A DNA stretch of 64,000 bases from Candidatus Omnitrophota bacterium (GCA_029261035.1 JAJDCD010000023.1:491126-555125); one strand, 5' to 3'; positions 52,126 to 60,815 are shown, counted from the stretch's first letter. Program-made: numbers and translations. Notes: generated from the letters alone by a model not told the origin.

Positions 52126-53523
52126 ATGACATTTTTAAGGTACTTCCTCCATATTGCCGATAAAATTTGTATGAGATCTATCCATCATATCTATAATTCA
52201 TTGGTTGAAAAGCATTCGGATAAGAGCGCGGAGCTTGTTCAATGGTTGGATGAAGAGCTTCTGAAGAATAAATGCTGTTTCGGAGACGAAGTGATTCCTT
52301 GCTTCTTGAAGCCCTACTTTCTTTCTGCCCACGATGAAGACAATCTTAAGAAAGTTACTCACAAAATAACTCAAACCTTAGAGAAGGTCGTTCAGGCTTA
52401 TTTTGAATATCCGGAATTGCAGAATATATTTAAGTTATCTAAAGAGGAAAAACCTTATATTGAAATGGATCCAGGCTACTCCAAAAGCATTGTGGTTTCT
52501 CGGCCAGATGGTTTTATGGTGAACGGGGTAGTGCGTTTTATTGAATTTAATTGTGATAGTCCTGCGGGAGCTGGATATAGTGATGTTGAAGAAGGTATTT
52601 TAATGAACTCATTTTTAATTAAAGAGATGAAAGGTAAATATCAATTTACCCGAACTCATCGATTGGATGGTTTGCTGAAGGCTTTGCTTTCTTGTTGGAA
52701 AGAGTTTAGTTCTAAGAAGACTCCGAATATAGCTATTGTCGATTGGAAACATTTAAGGACCTACAATGAATTTGTTATTATAAAAGAATATTTTGAGTCC
52801 AAAGGTTATCCAACCGTGATTGTAGATCCTCGAGAGTTAAAGTTTAAAGATGGGAAGCTCTATCACGAGGATTTTCGAGTAGACCTTATATATAGACGTG
52901 TCATTTTTAAAGAGCTTTGGGCTCACCGAAAAGAGGCGGGGGATTTACTAAAGGCGTATATGAAGGGAAAGGTATGTGTGGTTAACCCCTTTCGTTCAAA
53001 ATTAGCAGCGAACAAAGCTGTTCTGTCTATTTTGTCGAATCCTGCTTATGATTTCTTGTTTACTCCGGAAGAAATTGCAATTCGGGAAAAGCATATTCCT
53101 TGGACGAGACGAGTGGTTGACGCTAAGAAATTTTATGGAGGAAAGAAGGATTTTCTAAAAGAGCTTATTTTGGAACATCAAGAAAGTTTGGTTTTGAAGC
53201 CTGCTGAAGGTTATGGGGGAAAGGATGTTCAGATTGGAAATGAAACATCCAAAGCAGATTGGGAGAAAACGCTTTTAAGAGCCATGAGAGCAGATGAGAA
53301 TTGGGTGGTTCAAGAATTCGTTCCGATTCCAACGATGAGTGTCCCTGTCTTGAAAAAGACAGGTGTTAAAATTGTAGAGAAGAAAGTGAATTTAAACCCC
53401 TTTGTTTTTGGGGGACGTTATGCTGGGTCGATGGCGCGACTCTCAGACGAATCTGTGATTAATGTTTCTGCAGGTGGCGGGTTAATCCCAGCGATTAAAT
53501 ACTCTGTAAAGGAGTCGTCATGA
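52126..53523 (+). CDS. Circularly permuted ATP-grasp-type protein (glutathionylspermidine-synthase-like)
   Basis: 465-aa protein. IEFNCDSPAGAGYSD (about residue 145) and the later LVLKPAEGYGGKDVQIG (about 350) and WVVQEFVPIP (about 388) are the blocks of circularly permuted ATP-grasp enzymes, which join a carboxylate to an amine with ATP. The C-terminal FGGRYAGSMARLS and INVSAGGGLIPAI complete it. The substrate is unknown. The start is uncertain: ATG at 52126 and at 52171 both lack a clear ribosome site, and the first 15 residues are not family-like. Its stop overlaps the next start (ATGA), so it is coupled to an amidohydrolase. Confidence 0.8.
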   Translation: MTFLRYFLHIADKICMRSIHHIYNSLVEKHSDKSAELVQWLDEELLKNKCCFGDEVIPCFLKPYFLSAHDEDNLKKVTHKITQTLEKVVQAYFEYPELQNIFKLSKEEKPYIEMDPGYSKSIVVSRPDGFMVNGVVRFIEFNCDSPAGAGYSDVEEGILMNSFLIKEMKGKYQFTRTHRLDGLLKALLSCWKEFSSKKTPNIAIVDWKHLRTYNEFVIIKEYFESKGYPTVIVDPRELKFKDGKLYHEDFRVDLIYRRVIFKELWAHRKEAGDLLKAYMKGKVCVVNPFRSKLAANKAVLSILSNPAYDFLFTPEEIAIREKHIPWTRRVVDAKKFYGGKKDFLKELILEHQESLVLKPAEGYGGKDVQIGNETSKADWEKTLLRAMRADENWVVQEFVPIPTMSVPVLKKTGVKIVEKKVNLNPFVFGGRYAGSMARLSDESVINVSAGGGLIPAIKYSVKESS

Positions 53524-54242
53524 TCATTGATGTACATAATCATGTGGGAACGGATGTGATGGGAACGAAAGGATGTCCTGAGGACCTTCTTTCTATCATG
53601 CAAATTTCTCATATTGATAAGTCGGTTATTTTTGCTCTGGATGAAGTAGATAGAGGGGAAACATATGAGGTTCCCAATAAAAAAATCATTCAGTTATGCA
53701 GAAAATATCCAGAAAAGTTTATTGGGGTTTGTCGTGTTCAACCAAAAGCTGGAGATAATGCTCTTAAAGAAATGGAACGGTGTCAGAAGGCAGGTTTATC
53801 TGCTTTGAAGTTGCATCCAAGAACAGAACAGTTTGGGCCGGATTCTACACGAGAGGTTCTTGATTTGGCACAGAATTTTAACTGGCCAATACTGTTGCAT
53901 ACAGACCATAATGTAGCTGCAACACCATCGGAGTGGAAGCCTATTTTTAAAAAATATCCAAAACTTTCTTTTGTGCTCCTTCATGGGGGAAAAGATCACT
54001 GGCCTGCGGCGGCTGAAGTAAGCAAAGCGTGTGATAATGTTTTTGTGGAAACGAGTACATTGTCATATAACCGAACTCGTATGTTGATTGAAAGGGCAGG
54101 GGCTGAAAAAATTATTTTTGGTTCCGATTATCCTTACTCGCATCCTTCGTTAGAAGTTCAAAAATTTGAATTAATCGTTAAAGATTACAAACAGTTAGAG
54201 CAAATATTTTTTAAAAATGCACAAGAGCTCTTTGGGTTGTGA
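53520..54242 (+). CDS. Amidohydrolase-family (Amidohydro_2) TIM-barrel protein
   Basis: 240-aa metal-dependent hydrolase. IIDVHNHVG (HxH metal motif) opens the protein, ALKLHPR, ILLHTDH, VLLHGGKDHW and IIFGSDYPYSHP are the later metal and catalytic blocks. Such enzymes hydrolyse amides, lactones or decarboxylate; the substrate is unknown. The gene overlaps the ATP-grasp gene by 4 bp, so the two proteins are made together and may act on the same compound. Length is at the short end of the family but all blocks are present. Confidence 0.85.
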   Translation: MIIDVHNHVGTDVMGTKGCPEDLLSIMQISHIDKSVIFALDEVDRGETYEVPNKKIIQLCRKYPEKFIGVCRVQPKAGDNALKEMERCQKAGLSALKLHPRTEQFGPDSTREVLDLAQNFNWPILLHTDHNVAATPSEWKPIFKKYPKLSFVLLHGGKDHWPAAAEVSKACDNVFVETSTLSYNRTRMLIERAGAEKIIFGSDYPYSHPSLEVQKFELIVKDYKQLEQIFFKNAQELFGL

Positions 54243-54269
54243 GTCGTGAATCGACTTCCTTTGTCGGGG

Positions 54270-54367
54270 AGATCCTTCTCCACCATAAAAAATGGCGGAT
54301 CAGGATGACAGAAAAAAAAGATTAAAAGTTTGTCATTCTGAGTTAAGGTCTAATGAGACGAAGAATC
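54270..54367. repeat. Dispersed palindromic repeat (TCATYCTGA family), two adjacent pieces
   Basis: GATCCTTCTC with CAGGATGACA (54270-54310) and TGTCATTCTGAG with GAAGAATCT (54331-54367). Same family as 35289 and 58570. It fills the space between the amidohydrolase and the glyoxalase gene. Confidence 0.7.
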
Positions 54368-54431
54368 TAAGGTAAAGGATACTCGCTTCATGCTTCACTA
54401 ATAACGCTTCACGAACAACAAAGGAAAAAAT

Positions 54432-54815
54432 ATGAGATTGTTGCATACGATGCTTCGAGTTGGAGACTTAGATCGATCGTTAGATTTTTATACAAATATA
54501 ATGGGCATGAAACTGTTACGGAAGAAAGATTACCCTGAAGGAAAGTTTACTCTGGCTTTTATTGGTTACGGAGATGAATCAGAACATACAGCGATTGAGC
54601 TAACGCATAATTGGGACACTAAAGAATATGATCTTGGTAAAGGTTTTGGACATATAGCAATAGAAGTTGAAGATGTGTACGCTGCGTGTGAAGAGATTAG
54701 AACCAAAGGAGGGGTTATCACAAGAGAGCCTGGTCCTATGAAACACAGTACGACGGTCCTTGCTTTTGTAAAAGACCCCGATGGTTATTCCATAGAGTTG
54801 CTTTGCCCTAGGTGA
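54432..54815 (+). CDS. gloA: Lactoylglutathione lyase (glyoxalase I)
   Basis: 127-aa VOC-fold enzyme that converts the methylglyoxal-glutathione hemithioacetal to S-lactoylglutathione. Metal ligands: His in [19 protein letters not shown] (residue 5), Glu in AIELTHNW (about 56), His in [13 protein letters not shown] (about 74) and Glu in GYSIELL (about 122). The match to GloA covers the whole length. The stop TGA lies inside a part-A repeat (GGTGAC), so the repeat supplies the stop codon. Ribosome site AAGGAA. Confidence 0.93.
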   Translation: MRLLHTMLRVGDLDRSLDFYTNIMGMKLLRKKDYPEGKFTLAFIGYGDESEHTAIELTHNWDTKEYDLGKGFGHIAIEVEDVYAACEEIRTKGGVITREPGPMKHSTTVLAFVKDPDGYSIELLCPR

Positions 54816-54858
54816 CTGTCACTTGCCTGCGCAAGCGCAGAGCAAAGTGACTGTCACC
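54811..54858. repeat. Part-A palindromic element, full form (copy 2)
   Basis: GGTGACTGTCAC, inner CTGCG/CGCAG stem with flanking TTGC/GCAA, then GTGACTGTCACC. It overlaps the end of gloA and ends 4 bp before the stop of the convergent arsC-like gene. It can form a strong hairpin readable from both strands. Confidence 0.85.
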
Positions 54859-54862
54859 CTCA

Positions 54863-55207
54863 CTAATCTAATATTCCCAATACATTTTCAATAGGGCGTC
54901 CAATAGCTGCTTTTCCGTTATAGCAAACGATAGGCCTTTCAATTAGCTTAGGGTTCTCTGCCAACACCTGAAACCAATCTTGATCTTCATCTAGAGATAG
55001 GCCTAATTCTTTAAATAAATCTTCTTTGGTTCGAATGATTTGTTTCGGATCTACGTTTAAAAGTGAACAGATTTCTTTAAGCTCATCCACTGAAGGAGGG
55101 GTTTTTAAATATTCAACCACTTCAACATCAACTCCTTTTGCTGTTAAGAGTTCTAATGCGCTCCGACTTTTACTGCATTTTGGATTGTGGAGAATGATAT
55201 TTTTCAT
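54863..55207 (-). CDS. ArsC-family arsenate reductase-like protein (glutaredoxin type)
   Basis: 114-aa thioredoxin-fold protein. The active Cys is in HNPKCSKSRSALELL (residue 11), with the later block ERPIVCYNGKAAIGRP (about residues 90-105), as in ArsC of plasmid R773 type and related YffB proteins. True ArsC and the uncharacterised relatives are hard to separate; the RPIV motif with its Arg favours ArsC. Strong ribosome site AAAGGAG. No other arsenic gene is adjacent, though an aquaporin is at 26184. Confidence 0.85.
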   Translation of the reverse strand: MKNIILHNPKCSKSRSALELLTAKGVDVEVVEYLKTPPSVDELKEICSLLNVDPKQIIRTKEDLFKELGLSLDEDQDWFQVLAENPKLIERPIVCYNGKAAIGRPIENVLGILD

Positions 55208-55285
55208 GATTGAGCTCCTTTGGTGTTGTTATAGATATCATAATACTTGGTGCGTTTTTAATGGGTGCAGCCTGCCCTTGGTCTA

Positions 55286-55342
55286 GGGGACACACACTTT
55301 TGCCACAATTTCTGCGTAATGGTTACAAAAGTCCATGTCCCC
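55286..55342. repeat. Part-B hairpin repeat (copy 4, diverged)
   Basis: GGGGACACACACTTTTG and CAAAAGTCCATGTCCCC arms with a decayed inner stem. The left flank TGCAGCCTGCCCTTGGTCTA is conserved. It ends 4 bp before the stop of the convergent glycosyltransferase gene. Confidence 0.85.
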
Positions 55343-55346
55343 AACT

Positions 55347-56042
55347 TCAACGTTCATATAATTTTCTTAAAGTTTCTGGATTTTCTTTTAAGATGTAATG
55401 CCCCCATAAAACTCGAGCGTTGATTCTTATTTGAGAAAGAATACCTCTAGACATATATTTTCTAGAAGAGACGGTGACATAGTTTTGGACTAAAGAAAGT
55501 TTTCCTTCTTTGCTGATGAGTCTTGAGAAAATTAAATCTTCTAAGATAGGAACTGATGGGAAACCGCCTAATTTTAAAAAAAGATCGCGTTTGGCAAAAA
55601 TTCCATTAGTTCCGACGATAAAACATTTACAGGGTAAAAATAAGTTATTGAGCAAAAACCCATAGGTTTTAAGAAGGATGTTGGTTGGGTTATATTTTTT
55701 CTTAAAACAGCCTGCATCGAAACCAGAGTTTATTTTGTTTTCTATGAGTTGAAGCGAGCTTTCGGGAAAGTGCATATCTGCGTGAACAAAAAGAAGAATG
55801 TCTCCTGTAGCATTCTGAGCCCCTTTATTGAATTGTTGTGCTCGACTACGTTCCTCAATGTGTTGGTATTTAATTGTTGGGAACTGTTGATTAATAATGG
55901 ACTCGGTGTTGTCTTGAGAACCTCCTTCGACAACAATAATCTCGTGTGCACCTAAAGACAGAAGGTGGTTGAGACAAGAGTCGATTAAAGTCTGTTCGCC
56001 AGAGACGGGGAGAATGATTGAGACTGTTTTTTTTTGATCCAT
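55347..56042 (-). CDS. Family 2 glycosyltransferase (TIGR04283-like)
   Basis: 231-aa GT-A glycosyltransferase. SIILPVSGEQTLIDSCLNHLL opens the fold, EIIVVEGGSQDNT holds the nucleotide-binding Asp, and FVHADMHFP is the DxD-like block (about residue 88). Later VGTNGIFAKRDLFLKLGGFP and ILEDLIFSRLI are acceptor and catalytic blocks. This matches the short TIGR04283 group, often found with pigment or polyprenol pathways. The start overlaps the end of the next upstream gene by 58 bp, so they are coupled. Confidence 0.88.
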   Translation of the reverse strand: MDQKKTVSIILPVSGEQTLIDSCLNHLLSLGAHEIIVVEGGSQDNTESIINQQFPTIKYQHIEERSRAQQFNKGAQNATGDILLFVHADMHFPESSLQLIENKINSGFDAGCFKKKYNPTNILLKTYGFLLNNLFLPCKCFIVGTNGIFAKRDLFLKLGGFPSVPILEDLIFSRLISKEGKLSLVQNYVTVSSRKYMSRGILSQIRINARVLWGHYILKENPETLRKLYER

Positions 56043-57406
56043 AGCTCTAATCCTAAAGCGCTAAAAAATAAAGCGTATTCGGAGATCCATATCCATAAAA
56101 AGAGATCGAATCTCGTTTGAAAAAAATAATAGAAACTTAAGTAATAAGCAAAAAGCAGCCCTGAAAAGAAAACAAGAGAACGAATAGGTAGAAAGATTAA
56201 AAAGGGAACTGCCCAACTAAAATACCAAGGATTGCCTGTGGGGGCTAGAAAAAAAAGACTACACAGAAAAATAAGGCAACTTTTCATCAGACTACTTGTG
56301 TTAGCGTTTTTGTTTAACTTTAATAGAAGGTATAAGCTGATCATTCCAAGAACACCGAGAGAGATGATTCGGGCGTATAGGTTAACCTGAGGATCATTCA
56401 TCGAGCTTACCGATTGGAGCAACACTTTAAATACAACAAAGAGACTTCCATTGACTTCCCAGCTTTGAGCAAATTTTGAGAGACCTTCAGAAAAAAGTAA
56501 ATTATTATTCATAAATGGAAGCCAGAGAAGAACAGTTGCTAAAGCGCAGCATCCTAATCCAATGAGAGTTTCCTTTTTGTTTTTTTGCCAAGCCCAAATC
56601 AAAGCGAAAGGAAATAACAATACGGGAATAATTTTGATTAAACTGCCTATACATAAACTTAAAAGGGCTCCAATAATATTTTCTTTCTGACAGTGATAAA
56701 TAAAGCTAACTAAACAAAGAATCATAAAGACATCCATATGAAGCCCATTTGAGAATTCTGTAAGGACAAGGGGGCACCAAGCGTAAAGCATAATCCATTC
56801 TTTGCGCATGTTTGCCGTATGGAGAATTAAGAGGAGGAGGAAGAGCGTAAGCATTTCTGAGAGAAAGATCATTGCTTTCCAGCCTGTAAGTTTCCAGGGT
56901 GATATTTTTTGGCTTACAGCAAATAGGTATTCAGCTACAGGAGGGTATAGAGTTTTTGTTTCAGAGTAATTTATTTTGGAGTAGAAGTCTTGTTCTTCAG
57001 CAGTAATTTTAAGGCCAGAGTTTTTCTTATTCTCAAAAGCATCTTTGGGTGAGAGGGAATAAGGGTTTTTTTTCTGAACCATCTGTTGTCCGTCCCAGAT
57101 ATAACGATAGGGATCTGTTTCTAGGATCATTTCTGATGGGAAGAGTACGAGCCTGGATAGGATTGCAACTCCTAAGATAAAAGCTAAATGGATTGAGTTT
57201 TGTGCGTTTGAGGGGAGTCGACGAATGAATTCTAAAGAGATGAAGTAAGCTGAGAATGCGATTAATGCGAGTGAGACGAAAAGAATAACAGGGGTGTTTG
57301 TGTAGCTGTTTTCTGCGGGAAATTGGGGGCTTATGTGGGAGATGGCTGCGATGCACAAAAGTAATATGAAGCCTGGGATGTACAGGAAAAATAGGGAGCG
57401 TTTCAT
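55985..57406 (-). CDS. Integral-membrane polyprenol-phosphate-dependent glycosyltransferase (GT87/DUF2029-like)
   Basis: 473-aa protein with about 11 membrane helices. The first periplasmic loop after helix 2-3 has ETDPYRYIWDGQQMVQKKNPYSLSP, typical of GT-C enzymes with an acidic residue that binds the lipid-linked sugar, and TLYPPVAEYLFA. It ends in a basic C-terminal tail. It should transfer a sugar from a polyprenol-phosphate carrier at the outer face of the inner membrane. It overlaps the GT2 gene by 58 bp, so the two probably work in one pathway, the GT2 enzyme perhaps loading the carrier (inference). Confidence 0.8.
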   Translation of the reverse strand: MKRSLFFLYIPGFILLLCIAAISHISPQFPAENSYTNTPVILFVSLALIAFSAYFISLEFIRRLPSNAQNSIHLAFILGVAILSRLVLFPSEMILETDPYRYIWDGQQMVQKKNPYSLSPKDAFENKKNSGLKITAEEQDFYSKINYSETKTLYPPVAEYLFAVSQKISPWKLTGWKAMIFLSEMLTLFLLLLILHTANMRKEWIMLYAWCPLVLTEFSNGLHMDVFMILCLVSFIYHCQKENIIGALLSLCIGSLIKIIPVLLFPFALIWAWQKNKKETLIGLGCCALATVLLWLPFMNNNLLFSEGLSKFAQSWEVNGSLFVVFKVLLQSVSSMNDPQVNLYARIISLGVLGMISLYLLLKLNKNANTSSLMKSCLIFLCSLFFLAPTGNPWYFSWAVPFLIFLPIRSLVFFSGLLFAYYLSFYYFFQTRFDLFLWIWISEYALFFSALGLELWIKKKQSQSFSPSLANRL

Positions 57407-57476
57407 GGAGAGTATTATATCGTTAAATAGGGTGAGGTGTTAGGAAAATGGAAAGGTCCCGGCGCTCAGACAGCAC

Positions 57477-57530
57477 AAAAGTGACTGTCACCAGGCTGCG
57501 TTTACGCAGACCATGGTGACTGTCACTTTT
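57477..57530. repeat. Part-A palindromic element, full form (copy 3)
   Basis: AAAAGTGACTGTCACC, inner GGCTGCG/CGCAGACC stem with loop TTTA, then GGTGACTGTCACTTTT. Nearly identical to the copy at 50321. Together with the hairpin at 57624 it makes the second complete composite. The interval 57407-57778, which has no gene, is largely filled by this composite. Confidence 0.88.
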
Positions 57531-57623
57531 CACACACTTCGTAATGGTGTTATGCAATTGAGTTTTTAGAGGTATGTTACTTAATACGGATCTTGTTAAT
57601 GGCTACAGCCCATCCTTGGTCTA

Positions 57624-57680
57624 GGGGACACGCACTTTAGACACAGTTGCTGCGCAACAGTATCAAAAGTCCATGTCCCC
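57624..57680. repeat. Part-B hairpin repeat (copy 5)
   Basis: GGGGACACGCACTTTAG and CAAAAGTCCATGTCCCC arms with the inner GTTGC/GCAAC stem. The left flank has CAATTGAG, AGGTATGTTAC and ACAGCCCATCCTTGGTCTA, all shared with the composite at 50321-50516. Confidence 0.88.
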
Positions 57681-57778
57681 GTCTTCTTCATCAATTTCAT
57701 CTGTTTGCGCTGGTAGTCAGAGATTCGCATCGGGCTTCGAGGTTAAAAAACTAAAAGCCAATAACCAAAAGCCGTTCT

Positions 57779-58417
57779 TCATAGGTATTTGGGTTTTTGG
57801 AGGAGGATGACGCCTTTGTCTTTGATGGTGAGTTTGGCGTTCCATTGTTTGGATAGCCATTCGAAAGTTTCTTTGGAATAGAAACAAACGTGGGTTGGGT
57901 CATTTTTGTAGTGCCATCCTGGGAAGGGTTTTTCTTCTGATGCGAGGAGGGTCATGATGCCTAGGATGCCTCCGGGTACAAGGCAGTTCCACATTAGCGA
58001 TAATTCTTTTAAAGGTTTGTGGAGATGTTCTAAGACTTCTGTGGCTGTAATAAAGTCGTATGTTTGTTTTAAAGTTTCGGGGTTATTAGCAAAAAAGGGG
58101 TCGTAAATTGTCATGGAATTTCCGGCTTCTTCGAACATGACAGAAAGGGTGGGGCCGGGGCCCGATCCGAAGTCTAGGCCTTTTGAATCTTGGGACAAGA
58201 TTTCTTTTAAGGGGATAAAGAGTCGATTTAGGAAATTTCGATAGTTTGGATCTTCGGGAGAATTATGGTGTAAACCGTAACGTTCCTTTTCTTCCTCTCG
58301 AGAGAGAAGTTGTTGTGGGTCGACAAAAATAAGGTCGCAGTTGTTGCATTTAAAGTAGCGTCTATCGTCTTCGTAGAAAAGAGGAGAGTTTTCGTTATTG
58401 CATAGAATACAGGGCAT
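57779..58417 (-). CDS. Class I SAM-dependent methyltransferase with N-terminal zinc site
   Basis: 212-aa protein. The N-terminus has two CxxC pairs (CILC and CNNC, residues 3-27), the small zinc ribbon common in sugar and hypothetical methyltransferases. The SAM loop GLDFGSGPGPTL lies at about residues 79-90, and ATEVLEHLHKP (about 125) is motif II-like. GWHYKNDPTHVCFYS is a conserved block of this group. Substrate unknown; the position near two glycosyltransferases makes a glycan or polyprenol product possible. Ribosome site AAAGGA. Confidence 0.85.
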   Translation of the reverse strand: MPCILCNNENSPLFYEDDRRYFKCNNCDLIFVDPQQLLSREEEKERYGLHHNSPEDPNYRNFLNRLFIPLKEILSQDSKGLDFGSGPGPTLSVMFEEAGNSMTIYDPFFANNPETLKQTYDFITATEVLEHLHKPLKELSLMWNCLVPGGILGIMTLLASEEKPFPGWHYKNDPTHVCFYSKETFEWLSKQWNAKLTIKDKGVILLQKPKYL

Positions 58418-58480
58418 TTTGTCCTTTGTTGTTTTTGCAGAAGTCTGAAATCAGAAGACAGAAACAATTTTATTTGTCTG

Positions 58481-58520
58481 AGATTGCCACGACTCCTTCG
58501 TTGTTTGTCTCGCAATGACA
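58481..58520. repeat. Half copy of the GTCATTGCGAG repeat family
   Basis: AGATTGCC on the left and CTCGCAATGACA on the right correspond to the right half of the complete element at 61721-61826. Confidence 0.6.
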
Positions 58521-58569
58521 TTTAATTAGGTTCGGCCCTGTTTTATCCATAGATACCATTGCGGTTGTT

Positions 58570-58653
58570 TGTCATTCTGAGCGTAGAGAAGAATCTAATT
58601 CAGTATTGTAATTTAACAGGATGCTTTAGATCCTTCACTGCGCTCAGGATGAC
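58570..58653. repeat. Dispersed palindromic repeat (TCATYCTGA family), complete
   Basis: TGTCATTCTGAGCG with GAAGAATCT, and TAGATCCTTC with CGCTCAGGATGACA in inverted orientation. The right arm is also the coding sequence for the C-terminal tail of the GIY-YIG gene on the other strand. Confidence 0.8.
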
Positions 58654-58894
58654 ATTTCTCCAAAAGAGCCAGTTTTTTGACTCGGGGCCAGCTTTTTATT
58701 TCTAGTTCTCTCTTGAGAGCAGAGCTTTTGGTTCTTTTTCTTTCGTGGTGAAGGAGCTCTACAGGAAGGCGGCAGCGTGTATATTTACTGGCTTTACCCG
58801 ACTGATGAGTGCTAATACGCTTATCTAAGTCGTTGGTAATCCCTGTATATAAAGACCCGTCTGAGCATTGGAGGATATAGGTGAACCATTTCAT
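58613..58894 (-). CDS. GIY-YIG nuclease-domain protein (UPF0213/YhbQ-like)
   Basis: 93-aa protein. The domain is recognisable by [26 protein letters not shown] (GIY-YIG replaced by TYI-YTG) and [19 protein letters not shown]; the catalytic Arg and Glu are in place. Such small proteins are thought to bind or cut DNA or RNA, but most are uncharacterised. The last 13 residues (CHPERSEGS...) are encoded by the arm of a palindromic repeat, so the original C-terminus has been replaced or extended. The ATG has TATAAT 10 nt upstream in place of a ribosome site, which suggests a leaderless transcript. Confidence 0.85.
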   Translation of the reverse strand: MKWFTYILQCSDGSLYTGITNDLDKRISTHQSGKASKYTRCRLPVELLHHERKRTKSSALKRELEIKSWPRVKKLALLEKCHPERSEGSKASC

Positions 58895-58965
58895 AAAATC
58901 TATTATACAGGTTCCTCTAACCTTTTTCTCCCTTATAACACATTTTCCTGCTACAATGCTCCGCT

Positions 58966-60795
58966 ATGCCAAACCAAAAACGTCGTAAAGACATTCGAAA
59001 TATAGCTATTGTAGCGCATGTAGACCATGGAAAAACCACCCTAATGGATGCTCTTTTATCCCAAAGTGGGGCTCATCAGTTTAAAGAGGGTGAGACGACT
59101 ATCATGGATTCTAATGACCTAGAGAAAGAAAGAGGGATTACCATTTTCTCTAAGAATGCGTCCTTAGTCTATAAGGATATCTGCTTTAATATTGTAGATA
59201 CTCCTGGCCATGCTGACTTTGGAAGTGAAGTTGAGCGTATTTTACGTATGGTCGACGGAGTTTTGCTGTTAGTAGATGCTTTTGATGGCCCTATGCCTCA
59301 AACCAAGTTTGTTCTGCGTAAATCTTTAGAATTGCATCTTAAACCCATTCTTGTTGTTAATAAAGTAGACCGTCCGAATGCTCGTCCTGATGAAGTAACC
59401 GATATGACTTTTGATCTTTTTTGTGAATTGAATGCAACGGATGAACAACTCGATTTTCCTATTGTTTATGCTTCGGGTAAAGATGGTTGGGCGACACTAG
59501 ACCTAGAAGAAAAAAGCGATAACTTAAAACCTTTGCTTGAGACGATTTCGCATCGTGTGTTACCTCCTGTGGCAGATGTGGATGCCCAGTTTCAAATGTT
59601 GGTGACGATGTTGGATTACGATTCTTACATGGGGCGTATCGCTACAGGCCGTATTTTTAGAGGAAAGATTAAAGTTGGAGATCCTTTTGTTGTGATTAAG
59701 AGAGACGGCTCTTTGGAGAAAGCTAAAGTGACTAAGATTTTAAAATTTGAGGGATTGAAAAAAGTAGAAATGACTGAAGCTTTGGCAGGGGACATTGTTT
59801 CTATTGCTGGAGCGGATAACGTGAAGGTGGGCGCTACATTGGCTAGTCCAGATAAGGCGGAGGCTCTTCCTTTTGTGAAGATTGATGAGCCAACGATTTC
59901 TATGTATTTCTCTCACAACACAAGCCCATTGGCAGGTAAGGACGGAGGACGTTTCTTAACCTCTAGACATATTCGAGAACGCTTGGAACATGAAGCTATG
60001 ATGAATGTAGGAATTAAGATGGAAGAAGTGGATGGTGGAGAGCGATTTAAAGTTTCGGGCCGAGGAGAACTGCATCTTTCTATCCTAATTGAAACAATGC
60101 GAAGAGAAGGTTATGAATTAGAAGTATCCCGACCTCAGGTGATTATTAAAGAAGTGGACGGGGATAAGCTAGAACCCGTAGAAGAGCTTACCGTCGAAGT
60201 GGATCCAGCTTATCAAGGGGCAGTGATTGAAGCCTTGGGTGTTCGAAAAGCTGAAATGAAACACATGGAAAACAGTTCTGTAGGGACGGTAAAATTAGAC
60301 TTTATTATTCCTTCTCGAGCGTTGATTGGTTTTCGTAACGAATTTTTAACGATGACTCGTGGAACAGGAATTATGTACCAAAACTTTTTTGAGTACCAAA
60401 AGTTTAAAGGAGAGTTACCGAAACGACAAACGGGCGTTTTGGTTTCTCAGACGAATGGACAAGCTGTTGCTTATGCTCTTTGGAACTTACAAGAGCGTGG
60501 AGAAATCTTTGCGCAGCCAGGTGACGATTTGTATGAAGGTATGATTGTTGGAAGTAACAGTAAAGGAAATGATTTGGTTGTAAATGCGGTTCGTGAGAAA
60601 AAACTGACCAACACACGGTCTTCCGGAGCGGATGATGCGATCCAACTAACCCCACCAAGAGAAATGAATCAAGAATTTGCTCTTGAATTTATTGCTGATG
60701 ATGAACTTGTAGAAATAACCCCCAAAAGTATTCGTCTTCGAAAAAGACACCTTACAGAAAATGAACGTAAACGATCTTCTCGAGGTCAAAACTAA
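58966..60795 (+). CDS. typA: Translational GTPase TypA/BipA
   Basis: 609-aa ribosome-binding GTPase. G domain: [15 protein letters not shown] (G1, about residues 16-30), the switch [13 protein letters not shown] (G3), [12 protein letters not shown] (G4). Then domain II ([11 protein letters not shown]), domain III and domain V ([26 protein letters not shown]), and the TypA-specific C-terminal part ([19 protein letters not shown] and [11 protein letters not shown]). It helps 50S assembly, mainly under cold or other stress. No Shine-Dalgarno is visible; TACAAT ends 8 nt before the ATG, so the message may be leaderless or nearly so. Full normal length. Confidence 0.95.
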   Translation: MPNQKRRKDIRNIAIVAHVDHGKTTLMDALLSQSGAHQFKEGETTIMDSNDLEKERGITIFSKNASLVYKDICFNIVDTPGHADFGSEVERILRMVDGVLLLVDAFDGPMPQTKFVLRKSLELHLKPILVVNKVDRPNARPDEVTDMTFDLFCELNATDEQLDFPIVYASGKDGWATLDLEEKSDNLKPLLETISHRVLPPVADVDAQFQMLVTMLDYDSYMGRIATGRIFRGKIKVGDPFVVIKRDGSLEKAKVTKILKFEGLKKVEMTEALAGDIVSIAGADNVKVGATLASPDKAEALPFVKIDEPTISMYFSHNTSPLAGKDGGRFLTSRHIRERLEHEAMMNVGIKMEEVDGGERFKVSGRGELHLSILIETMRREGYELEVSRPQVIIKEVDGDKLEPVEELTVEVDPAYQGAVIEALGVRKAEMKHMENSSVGTVKLDFIIPSRALIGFRNEFLTMTRGTGIMYQNFFEYQKFKGELPKRQTGVLVSQTNGQAVAYALWNLQERGEIFAQPGDDLYEGMIVGSNSKGNDLVVNAVREKKLTNTRSSGADDAIQLTPPREMNQEFALEFIADDELVEITPKSIRLRKRHLTENERKRSSRGQN

Positions 60796-60815
60796 TAGCT
60801 AGGGATTAGAGATAA

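Noticed and set aside
50321-57684. CRISPR array
   Set aside because: The repeats are spaced hundreds to thousands of bases apart with genes between them, are palindromic over their whole length and have no regular spacers or cas genes.
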